From Panorpa germanica (Eukaryota; Arthropoda; Insecta; Mecoptera; Panorpidae): DNA of 64,000 nt. The notes under the pieces are model-generated. The model saw only the letters and a program-made list of their open reading frames with translations, searched no databases and had not been told where the DNA came from. The translations under genes and the position numbers were made by a program. This document shows, piece by piece, positions 15,101 to 27,700 of the stretch (its first letter is position 1; every line of letters starts with the position of its first letter). Location of the stretch: contig OY783205.1 in NCBI GenBank assembly GCA_963678705.1, positions 28,883,034-28,947,033 of the forward strand. Direction: 5' to 3'.

Positions 15101-15694
15101 TGGCGGCGGTACCGCGGGCTTAGAATTATCCCAGAGTCTGCAGCTAGTTTAGTTGTGGTTAGTGCTAGCCCTTGCATGGGGGGTTTTTGAAGCTGTTCTA
15201 TAATTTTATTTACGTGAATTTAATACGTATTCCTATTCGTAAAGTTTTAATTCGTATACAATTAGTTTTCATTATCATATAAACTAAGTGATTACAAACT
15301 TATCAACGAATAATGGTGCTTCTTCAATAAAATACGTAGCGAGAATATTGTTCTGTTTAAAATAATAGTGATAATTACATTCCAATCGTTAATTAATATA
15401 CGTAAAGAAACGTGTTATAGTTTTTATGCAATAAAATACATTTTGACAATTTATAATTATTAAAGCTTATAATTTAATAATAATGATAACTTTGTTGAAG
15501 ACACTACAGGTGTTTGTTTTCATGTTTTAAATTGTGCGGGTCAATTATTAAATGAACTAACAAATAATGTGGAGGACTAACTACATTATCAGTTTGTAGT
15601 GCGGTTAGTGATAATTATTTTGTGAAACTATGTGTTTTGTTTGTGATTTATGAAGTATTTTACTATATTGGATATTTGGGGCAAATGCTACACT
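15101..15694 (+). promoter_or_regulatory. Probable Serrate promoter proximal region and 5' UTR
   Basis: A GC-rich patch (about 15,050-15,185) sits some 500 bp before the Serrate ATG in otherwise AT-rich DNA and is the best candidate for the core promoter. The leader then contains upstream ATGs. One, at 15,685, lies ten bases before the chosen start in another frame and runs across it, so it could dampen translation. No TATA box is convincing. The exact start site cannot be read from sequence, and an additional upstream non-coding exon is possible. Confidence 0.3.
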
Positions 15695-15760
15695 ATGTCA
15701 CGACCGCCTCGGCTTTTTTGGGCCGTATTTTATGTTATATTTCATTTACAAATAGTCCAG
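15695..15760 (+). CDS. Ser: Serrate exon 1: signal peptide
   Basis: Twenty-two codons, [20 protein letters not shown] and two more, giving a short basic start and a hydrophobic core typical of a secretion signal. A purine is at -3 (CACTATG). Donor CCAG|GTAATT in phase 0. The start is chosen because it is in frame with exon 2 and yields a signal peptide; the ATG at 15,685 is out of frame. Confidence 0.9.
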
Positions 15761-18700
15761 GTAATTACTAATTATTGTTATATTATAAACAGACATTCAT
15801 TTATTAAAATTAGATCTTGCCAATAGTAAATATTATAATTTTGAAGATGTACTACATACACAAATTAAATTAACAGACATTTCATTAATACTATATCTGT
15901 AAATGTATATATTTTTTTAAATTTAATTCTTTTACCAAAGTCTTCCTACTAATGTTGACAGTTTTAATGGTTAGATGCCTCATATACCTAAACCTATAAC
16001 TCAACCATCACCAAATGAAATAGGCATTGGCCTATGATTGGAAGCAGCTAACAAATAATGAATCTATTTTTAATATTTTGATTGCACAACAATTTAAGTG
16101 TAATAATTATTAAACAGCGATGTAGTTTACATCAGGTCTTAACATCAGAAAAAATGCCTTTTTGGTTGTTGGTGATAGGACTAGCAATAGAAATAGACCG
16201 ACGTAAATAAAGAATAACTTATTTTTATATTTTATACAGACAATTAATCATATTTAAATAGCTTTACATTTACACGCTAAATCATAAAATTATGTCATTA
16301 ATTATCATTAATTTATTTCATTAATTATAAGAGCATACACCTGAACAACACATCTATCTGTGTTCTACATCTATAACAGTTGTTATATTTTTATATTCCG
16401 TTTCCGCTTCTCCGGGTAAATACTACAGAAACCCAATACTTTTATTAGTGTAATCCACCTGATGTGTTTTTCTAACGGTAGCCACAGTTGTAGGGTGTAA
16501 GGGTTTAAGATATATCTTAATGCTTAAAGAACATGAAAATACTCTCAGTGAAAGACACTATCGACATTAAAGTTTATTACTCTGATAACAATTTGGGAAA
16601 TAGTTTTAAGCAATTACAAAGAGAAGGCAGCAACAGTTTCTTAAACTGAACATATTAAACTTTTAAAAATTATTAAGGTACATTAAACTTTTATCAAAAT
16701 AATAAATTACAAGAATAATACTTTTAAGAAAAATTCTCAAAATAACATTACATAGTTTAATTATTTGCTGGCCTTTAAGGCGCTGATTAAAACAACCTCA
16801 CAAGTTAGAGCATTGTGGTTTCGGGCTCGATTTTCAAACTAGTGTACTTTTTTTACTGTATTTAGAATCTGTTGTTTCTTTTTCTTGGTTACATGGCATT
16901 GGACAGCTATAAAAATACATTTTCTGAGACACCTGTTAACTTTAGATGGTTGCAAATTAACGTTGATAAGTTAATTTTATTTAAATTATGTTGCAAAATG
17001 ACTTAGAATGGAGTTTTAAGATTAAATTTAAAATAATCCGATCCCATACGTTGTGTATCGTCAGTATGATATGAGTACAACAATCGCGGATCTCGGTTCG
17101 GTCATCGTGGCTTCTTTACCTGGTGCTGGTGCTGGTGCCTGATTCTTGTGCAGCGTAGTTGCTCACGTTGGCTGCGTGAAGGAATCTCGCCGGTAAACAG
17201 CAAGACGAAGGCACCAGCAGAACAGATAAAAGAAAAAAAAAATATTACTGAAGATTTAAAGCAACAGTATAAACTTGAAATAATAATATTGCTTTATAGC
17301 GTGTGACTCCGATTTAAGAAAGGATCCAGTAATTAAAAAGGAAAGACTTTGTTATTGAAACAGAAAATAGAATTTAAATTATTAGATTATCATTTATGGT
17401 TACCGAGATATAAGCGTGGAGTGCAGAAAACGTCACAATTGTGGACGCTACTGAAAAGTAACAACACAACGTCTTTTGCTATTAGTAGTAAGACTCATAC
17501 ATTCCATCACATATTCTCTATCTTAATTGTATTGTCCATTACTCTACTCTGTAATTACATAGAAATTAATGTACGAATTCACTATATCCTAGAGAAGATT
17601 GCAAAGTTTTAATGGCATCTCTATTAAAGCTAAGATTTCATTATTAAAATGTGATGTAAACCGAAATAACTCATGGAAAAAGGTGGTCTCTACCGAAACT
17701 ATAATAACCAACAAATAATAAAGAATTGTTCGAGTTTTATCTTGTAAATTGAACTGATCTAATGTTAATGTTGGGTTATGTTATTTACCATTACCATTTC
17801 TATTTACTTTTACAGTACGCCTCTGTATATATAAGACAGAAGAGACCAAATGGGACACTAAGCTTCAGAGATTTACCTATTATTTCACCAAGTAGGAATT
17901 ACTGTATTCCCTACATGAGCAGAAATATTTATATTGCATTAAATTGCAGGCCATATTTAATGAAACATCATATTCCTCATTGCTGTTGCAGTTGTTGGTC
18001 CAGCACGGATGCTGCACAGAGAATATTGTTACTTTTCTCGTTCTGTGCCTCGTAATAAGAAATTATTTACTTTATCAGATTACGATTCTCTATTGTAATA
18101 AGCAAAGTTTCAAATTATAGTCAGGGTATAATCAAAATTAAATTGTATTTTTATAAGTAAAATTAGTTACATTGGAATATAACTACTTTCGAGTATACAT
18201 ACGGTTGTATGTTTTAACGTTAGATTACAATATATACTATGTCGTTTTGTGGGGTTGAATTCTAACTGAAAATTTATACAAAGCAGTCGCAGACAAGTCG
18301 TTCATTTATTCCATATGTGGTGAATTGAAAATATTATATTATGAGACGCTCTCCACACACTTTATTCTGTTAACACAAACAAATGTATACAAGGAAATAT
18401 ACTCGTCTAACACTGCATGTGCGTCTACTAAGTACTCGTACAAGAAATGAATTATCCTCGCCTTCAACAGCTCAACACAATGCGCTATAGGTATAGGTAG
18501 GAATATAAGCAATAGTATATACACTAGTATGGTATAAGCGCAGTAAAGTTATTATTAATTAGTTATAGTGACTATGAATGGCGGTTAGCGCTTGGGACTG
18601 TGTTGAGAAGCAGACATACACCTATGACAACTTTAAATTCGTTTAATTTGTATATCTTTTTTTAATACTTTTTTTATTTTATAATGCAACCGACTAGGGG

Positions 18701-21700
18701 ACAAAAGAACAAACATTTATTGTTGAACACAATTTGAAGAATAAGATACGGTCTTCGGTACATTACACTTATAATGCTGTGGATTCTGTATTTGTCAGGC
18801 GTTAGAAACTTGTTGTCATAGAGCTCTAACTAATACATTACAAATTCTAATAATTATATACAGAGAATTGATTATGGTTTTAAATTTATTAATTTCACAA
18901 CTTTCTTATTGTGGCACATTGACAAAATGTTTTACACATTACGCCTGATTAAGCGTAAGAGACTGTAATTACCCTTAAGGTAAAACTATGAAATTAGTTA
19001 CAAATTAAAATACAGAATAATATGTATGTAATGAGAAATAAATAATCATTATTTTTATTAACTAGAAACGAAATTAATTTTATTATTTTAATCACGTTAT
19101 GTTTTATTTTATAAGTCTGATTATTTTGTCGTAAATAATTAATAAATGAGTAGAATTTTAATTTGCTTCTACGGTAAATACTCGTATTTCAGAAAGTTTT
19201 CTTTATTTAATGTCGGTCTATCTTTGTTAGAAACAACCTCTTATTATGTTGAAAGTTTTTAAGGTGGCGAGATCACTTCTTTGTGAACTACATCGCTGTC
19301 TAACAATTGTGTTATGCATATAATAAATCAAACAACACAGCTTAGCGTCAGAGAATTTTATAAACAACCTTTAAAGTCGAAAAGCTTAGATTAGGATATA
19401 TTCGCTTGAGTGTACTTAGATGAAAATAGTACATTTGTAGTAATAATAGTCAATTTACGTTTTTAAATGAACCGTGGTTTTATAGCCCTGTGATCCTGTG
19501 GTAGCCTGGCAACGACTTTACTGCGCTCTTGCTTTATTTTACATCTCCATATAAATAACATATATTCGCTATTCTGCTATACTCATATTTACCATTATAC
19601 TTTTATTATATTATTGTAAGTTAATATTCGTTCACATAGTAAAATGTTAAAAGCAATTCATATTTTTTTATTAGCTCCACATAACAAAAACCAATATTGT
19701 TAATATTAAATCAATACAATACTACAACAAAAGAAGCCTGGAATAACAAATCAAATAAGAATGGGGTCGGATTCCCATAAGCTTCAATCTAGACTATTCT
19801 AACTTGGTTCTTCGTTATTGATGAGTAACATTAAGTTATTTATTTGGCAAATGTAACATATCCTATTCAGATTTTACACCTGTTCAGCTTTATACCGGTT
19901 TCGTATATGGTTACTCACAGCTCTATGGGTATCGGTATCAATTCCCATAACTAATATTACTTATGATGGGATTGCAGTTATTTATATTTAGTTTTACTTG
20001 CTGAACATAACATTTGCACATTTACACATTCAGTCTTTGCAATACAAGTGCTAAGGAACACATTACACGAACACGATACAACGGCGAGAGTCGAGAAAAG
20101 TATTTAACAAGTGATAAAGTGTCATATTAAAGTAAATAATTGAATTTCTGCTGTATTTATAACATTACCGCTACGAATACCTACTACTATATTTATATTA
20201 TGCTGATAATTTATAAATATTTATATTTATTTCTGATTTAACTCAATGTACAACTGGAATAATGAGGTAAAGAAAAAAAAGTGTTATTTATGCTAGGCTG
20301 CTCCAATTTTAATGTTTGTTTCTATAGCGTTTAGAAGCATTGCCCAATTAAATATGGATCGTAGAAACGCTATATGTATTGCACTATTGCAAGTAAATAT
20401 AAAATACATTTTCTCTATAATAATAAGCTAACAGCAACATTAATATTGTACCTAATTTCAAATATATGGTAGTCTTATCACAGGGCTCACACAAGAATAA
20501 TAGAATGTCATTATATGAGGCATAGGAAATAGTAATTCCATTTGTATTATACATAAAGAATAGTAAGTACAGTCCGTAGTGGAAAAGTAGCATCCGAAAT
20601 TTATATAAAGAGGCTGTGTGCTCTATCACAGACCCATGAAAGCATGGAAGACATGGCGAGACCATCACCAGGCCGAACCGGGAAGTCGAGTGGTCGAGTG
20701 ACAATGCCGTGGCGTTGTCATTGTGCGTGCATAAATAACATCGTGCGAAAAAGAAGGCGTGACATTATCACTTGTTAAATAATACGTGTACTAGAATTAA
20801 ATTGTCAAAATTAGATTAAGATAGCTACTTGGATTAATCCTTTTCTGTACAAGTCGATTTAATAAATATTCGTGATGTAGCTAAAGACATTAGACTAGTT
20901 TATAGTAGAAGGCAACATGGTGCAAGATCTCCAAATTTTTCAGTACAGTGTATTGGAGTTGCTTTGCATAAAAACACTTTATCACGACCTACACTCTATT
21001 GAAAACAGTATGAGAGCAACCTAAGAATTATGAAAGAAACGTAAAAATATTTTTTGGAGAAAACAGTTAAGACAACAATTAATATGTTTATTAAAATTGT
21101 TTAATTTAAATATAATTATTTAATCTATATAATACATAACATATAGTCAATTGCTAATAATTATATCTTGGGCGCATATTTATATACATATTATGTTAAT
21201 ACATAATTAAGAGGCTAATTAAATTTAAACGACATTCTGTTAACTTGAGCTTAGTCACCATATGAGGGAATAATTGCCGTTTAAACAATCAGATGTGGAC
21301 AACCTTAATTTTGTTTTGATGGTATCAAAGTACAAGGAATTGTACAATTGTATGCTTAAAAAGTATAGCTCCCTTTATGCCATTGCGAATGTACTCCAGC
21401 GTATAGAGAATAAAGTCTAAAATATATTAGTTATAGGCCATAAATATATCAAGGATACTGTTGATCACCCCTGTTGTTCAAATATCTGTTAGTTTTATTA
21501 AACACTATTCTTTAAAAGTCTCCCACAATTCTTATATATCATTTCTCTTGAGTCTCACACTACGCAATGAATGAAATGAAATGAAATAAACGTTGCGACG
21601 CATATTAAGTGTTCCTGTCTATTGACACATAGTGAAGTGACTGTTTCAATTATTCTGCTAATATTGTAAATATTTTATGTTTCAGATAACAAGCTCAGGA

Positions 21701-24700
21701 TATTTCGAATTACAAATCCTGGAGATAGCTAACTACCGTAGTGGTAGGGCCTCAGGCGAATGTTGTGGAATCCCTAATTACCCCGCTTCTTCAGGTACTT
21801 CTGCACATCAATTAAGTTATACCTGCAATCGACAATGTGCTACGATGTTCAGATTGTGTTTGAAGGAGTATCAGCGTCCCAATGCTCCCCTTCCAGGCAG
21901 TATGGGGATGACTTCAGGGTGTTCCTTTGGTAACGCCAGCAGCCCTGTACTAGGGGGCACTAATTTTACGGTTCCGGATCCTAATAAAGCAGCTATCGTG
22001 TTGCCCTTTCGATTTCGATGGACGGTAATGTTTATTTTTTATTTGATATTTGATTTATACTTATGCATTGTTTGTTATTTATTAATTTCATGCTGATTTC
22101 AACTACTAAGGTCACATAACGTTTATAGTATATTCATTTATGTTTCTATATTTATCAATTTTAAATAAGTAAATAATAGAAAAGTTACTGTTATAAAATA
22201 ATTGTCTTTGGAGCATTGACAATACCCACTGTGTCTATAAATAAATAACTCATTCTATTTATAAATTACTTTTAATCTAATTTTATTTTGAAATTAACTA
22301 GAATAATCTGAAATAAGAAAAGAACAATGTTCATTGCTCAGTGCTGCTCAGTGCCCTGTCTGGTCAAATAGGCAACGGGCAATGGGCAATGCCTAATGCG
22401 TCACACCGTGGGAAAGAATGACATTTTTAAAACATGTTTTCAACGTATTGGTAGACCTGTTGCAGTGAGGTTATTCTATTCTACACTCTGCCAACACTGC
22501 CCCAGAGCACACAGTTCTTGAAACCGTCGTATCGATGAGTAGAGCAGTCGCGACTAGCGCGCAGACGGCTTAGTTTAATATGGCTTATTAATTAAATTAA
22601 TTGTTAAAAATTCAAGAATTTAACGTTTGTATCGCGACTTGCAAATTTTTAATTGCAATTTGTTTTAATTGTTATTTACATGAGGAACTCGTACAAGCGT
22701 AAATATGTAGACTACACTTTGCTCAATCAAAGCCTACTTTAAATATACAGCTGACAAAGAAATCGAACCCCAAGTGCAGTTAATATGTTTCCTGTAACCT
22801 AAAAACATTTATAAAAACTAATATTTGGAGATTCATATTATTTATCAAATTCTTTTGTAGCTCTGTTATGTAATAAAATGTATTTACATAAACAAATAAT
22901 TTGTTGATATTCGTCTTTAGCCAATGACTTCAAATATTATGTTTTATAAAATAAAAACATGTTTTTTAAATTATTAACTTAGTATAGCAAAAGTAACATC
23001 GCAATTTAAATCATAATAATAATTCGAAATAACAATTTATATTGTAAAATATAAATATTGTTTTTAAGATAAAGTGTACTTGTAAAAACTGAACTAAATT
23101 ACATTTTCGAATCGCAGTTTGTACTTCATGTTTCAAAATATTGTTTTATTCTTTTATCTTTTTTACTAGCAACAAGAAGTTGTGATTTTGTAAATAAATA
23201 TCGTACGGTTTTAACAATGTGTGAGTCAGAGAGTAAGGCACAAATCCGTAACATTTTTTAATCAAAAGAAACGGTTTGGCGGGGCTCGCATCCATGTTTT
23301 GTTTCACTCGTTCTACTGGTTCTTTAGCTAATTCCAACATAGATCCCTTCATGCATGGCTTTAACGCATGTCAAGGCATTAGCTCTGAGTTAAAATCACA
23401 TGGAAGAAATAAAAACCGATTTAAATCATATTACAATGCAATAATACAATCTCTTTGTTTTTCGCAGTCAAACTTTAACTGAACATAAATTCATTCCAAC
23501 CTTTCTGAAATATCACAACTTCAATTCTTTCTAGTGATACAGATTCAACGAAGAGACAATGATTTAAAGAACTATTTTTTAGTTTTTATTTTAATGAATG
23601 TTTTAAAGCAAGCTAATTTTATGTCTAACTATTCCCGTGTGACATAACATATTTTCAAGGTTACCATTATCTTAACTCAAGATTTCTGGAATAAGTTTTG
23701 TGTGCAAGTACGAAACTTTTTAATGGACATAGAAATATTTAAATTGTTCATAAAGAGTTTCTGTAACTGTTAAAACATTTAAAGACGCAACGGTCTTGGA
23801 ACCAAATAAGTCATTTGCACGCAGAAAGCATGCAACACAAACTAGTTTATCTTTTATCCTAATATGTATTAGTTTGTGTCAAGCCCATCCTGTGAATTAA
23901 ATGCAGAGTTTGTCTGTTTAGGACTTTGTGTGTAGACATTGTGAATGAAAAATATATACTCTAAGTTTTGGAACGTCTGACATTTGTCATGTTCCTATTT
24001 AATGCTACATTTAATAGTTGGCAACCTATAACACACGTATTATTATACCCCGTCTTTTAACTATGTCTCTGAGAATGTTTTATAAAACCAAAGGAAAAAT
24101 AATTTCTAATAATAATTAAATTGAATTTATTTTATTACAAGTGAACAAGCTTCTACATCTTAAACTATATAATATCTTCATGTTTTCCATCGATCATTAG
24201 ATAGACATTAGCTTTAACCTAACTACATGTAATTTAACATCATACGAGTATATCAAAATGTGTGAGTACGGTATCCGTAGCTTGCTTGCACTCTTGTTGA
24301 TGCGAGGGAAGAGAGCAGCTAAATAATAATGTGAAACAAAACATAGTCATTATTGTTGTGAATTGTTTTATCAGCTGATCTGTTAAGCTGTACAAATTAG
24401 CAACAGTCATGTATGCATTTTAAAATCATATATATTTCGAGTATTACTCAGATACTACGCTGTACCTTTGTTCAATTGTTTTCTGATTAATTCAGAAACG
24501 TCAATTGGCAGATCTGAATGAAATACGAGTATGTGGGTAATGAGAACAAAATGCTCTGTAACACTAAACTACATACGTTGATAAGAAACGTCAAGTGTGA
24601 GTAATCTATGCTTATCACAAGGGATGGCCTTTCCGTTGTCCATTTGACATGTCTATACAGGCTTTACCAAACCCAATGTCAATTTATTTGTAACAAGAAG

Positions 24701-27700
24701 AGTATCAAAAATAAGGAATATTAAACAATGAATTCAGTAGTGGGGGAAGATACGAAAAATGTAAAATCCCAATGGACATTATGAAATAAACTGAACAGAG
24801 CATAGCATCACAGGGCTTCCGTTTGTCCGCGTTGAGATACAGAGACCGGAAGCCTTTATCAAGACACGCACGCGACTGAATATGTGCAGATTAATTCAAC
24901 TTTTGATTTTCGATATAGTTATAATACTATTTTTAAACAATTTTTGATTATTTGTTTCTTCAATCAGCTCTTGATTTATACTTAACTTATGCGGGATAGT
25001 TTTAGACATTTGATAGGGTTATAAATAGGAACAAATGTTAGAGGAAAAAATCGTATTAGACCTAGATCACACTGCGATTTAAACTTCAGCGGTTTTATCT
25101 GGCAGCTTTGTAACACAAAGAAAATTAAACACCTGTGGTGTATGCATGCTCATATGATTCCATGTGTTACAAAACTACGCGGCAAAAATCGCTGCGATTT
25201 AAATCCCAGTGTGTTCAAGGCCTTAGATCAACAATATTCTATTGCAAATTGAAACAGTTCGAATGAACAACCGCTGAATCGCTTTTGTGCATGATATTAC
25301 TGATATCTTATCATCATAGTTATAACTTTCAACATTTATTTATTAGTTAATTCAAAATCCAAATAATTACAATAAGTAAAATGGAATAGTAGAGACTACC
25401 ATTAGATCAGAAAGAGATAGGAGATCTACAGGCTATCGGAACATAGCTATGAACCGCTGGATTGCTTTGACTATGTGAAGAGTAAAAAGGAAAATCCATT
25501 TATTAACTCCAATGGTTTATGATGATTCAGATCGTATAAGACAGATATGAATCCGTACAAATAAATAAAACAATATGTTATAATAAATAATAACGAGATT
25601 GTAATAAATTGATCTTGTAATTATATGTAAACAAGCATGTTGCTTTTTTTGTTCGTCCGTTGGAATTAATAAATGTTAGTACTCATTCCTTGTATGTATT
25701 ATTAATTACTTTAAAGAATTCATTTATATTATTCATAACAAATCGAGATTAAAAACAAATACTGTTTTAACTTGAAAAAAAAAAAAAATACAAGAACCAT
25801 GGGCGTCCGAAAAGTAAATGGTAAGAACCATTTGTGAGAATTGTTATTACTTTCAATGGTAATTATCTTGGACATTTACATTTTATTTGAAAATTCAAAA
25901 TACAAAGGTTTTAATGTTTATTATATTTTAAAATGATATACCTTTATGAAGTTCTGAGCAAACAGTTCAACAAAATCATTGTGCAAATATCAATATAAAT
26001 TTTTAACAGCATTGAAGCATGTGACAGTTTGAATCAAACTTTTTTGTTATCAAAATATTCTGTTTATTTTTACTGTTGTGTACCTACAACTCCGATTCAT
26101 TATACATGTATACACCGGTATTAAACTCTATAAGTTCGAGGAGTATCTCTCGTACAACGGGGCTTATTTATAATCAGGATAATAAATGATACATCAACTT
26201 AATATTATTCTCTTGTACGCATGTCAGAACAGATCCACGTCAAACAAATGGAATGAGTAAATGTTTTGAAGCACAGTTCAACTTTGATGTCTGATTCACC
26301 ATGACCCGACCCGCCGACCGACGCTTTGCGGCATTGTTCATTTTTTTTTCCTTTTTATTGCCTGATGAAAATATTTCTATTCGAAGCAATTTAAGTAAAC
26401 CTGCAGCCGGCTCTGTTTATTTGTAAGATACAAAATGAATCAACGTCTATTTGTATATAAAACCGTGTTAAATTAGGTTAGTTATAATATAATCACATTC
26501 TTTATAGTGGACTGTTCCTAATTTAATACATTACCACTTAACCGGAACTAAATTAAACTCGTTACATCCGTGCAGAGACACCAAAGTATTCGTTTATTAA
26601 TTTATATTATAATTATAAATTATTATTTATTAACTATCTATAATAATATTATGAGATGAGTAACTATACCCGTTACACTAACAAGAAGAATTTTAGATAA
26701 TTTAATTTAGAACTGTGACTTTGGATTCTATTCCCGAACCAGAGCTATATTCTTTGTTTCTGTAAAATAACTGAACCTTCGCGATTTGATAGTTAAAAAA
26801 CAAATAATTTTTCTTTCGTTAATTTCCGTGTATATTCGTGCAGTATACATTACTATCACAGCATGGCTTTATCGGTAACATTTTCTAATTCAATTTATAA
26901 CTTACAAGAATGTAATTAATGTACAATTAAACAGTAATACGATTCTATTAGTTAAATTATGCAAACATGGCAGTAACATTAATATGAAAAACGTTGTAAT
27001 AATTTATTAAAGCTAGTTACTTCATTACGAGCACAAAATCAAGCCACGATATTCTAGTATTAGTATGCTAGCTTTCGAGCCAGCTATCTCTGCATTCATT
27101 TTAAAAAGAAATAAAATTTATTTAAGAAATGTTAATATAAACTTGCTTCCAAATAAATATAACTTCTCTGAAGAAGTAGAAGTCGTGATCTTGCAGGCTA
27201 AGTATAACAACAATTATTGATGCTGGTATAGGATGGTTCTAAAAGTAATGCAGTTTCCAGTGCATATACATATATTCTATTATATCTATATTTCAAAATC
27301 TTCTCTTGACCACCCTTTAGATCGGTGGCACACGTGTTTGTCCCTCATCAGTACCACTTAAAATAGTGACACGCAGTGTAGTCGTTCTCTGAGAAGGCAA
27401 CTTCGCCTAATTACACCCTGTTAATTGCTATTAAATTGTAGAAAGCCCTTCCATTACCAGATACCCTGTACCTGTTCGAATTCATCCATTCTCTTTACCC
27501 GCCGTTTCACCGTTTCGCCTTCTCAACCTCCGAGACCAACTTCTTGTAACTGCAAGTTGCTTCGAGTAGTTGTTTGTGTATCAGAGCTGTCAGATTTCTG
27601 TATTCCAACTATTATAATATTGATTTATGTATCCATGTTGATTATTTATGTATATTTACGTAGTTTTACAATCCTGTGAACGTGAAGCCAACTTAATAGA

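Noticed and set aside
16770-16850. tRNA-like stretch (ggcgctgatt...ggtttcgggctcgattt)
   Set aside because: The B-box is poor and no acceptor stem or anticodon arm can be drawn; at most an old tRNA-derived repeat.
17125-17215. GGTGCT repeat and GGCACCAGCAG fold-back as a structured RNA
   Set aside because: The pairing is explained by a simple repeat and a short chance complement; no further structure seen.
20644-20781. 45-codon plus frame beginning [20 protein letters not shown]
   Set aside because: It is GC-richer than the surroundings but short, with no splice partner or family match; an opposite frame overlaps it. Kept only as a note.
27425-27679. 84-codon plus frame in Serrate intron 2
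   Set aside because: Low-complexity composition with no motif and no splice logic.
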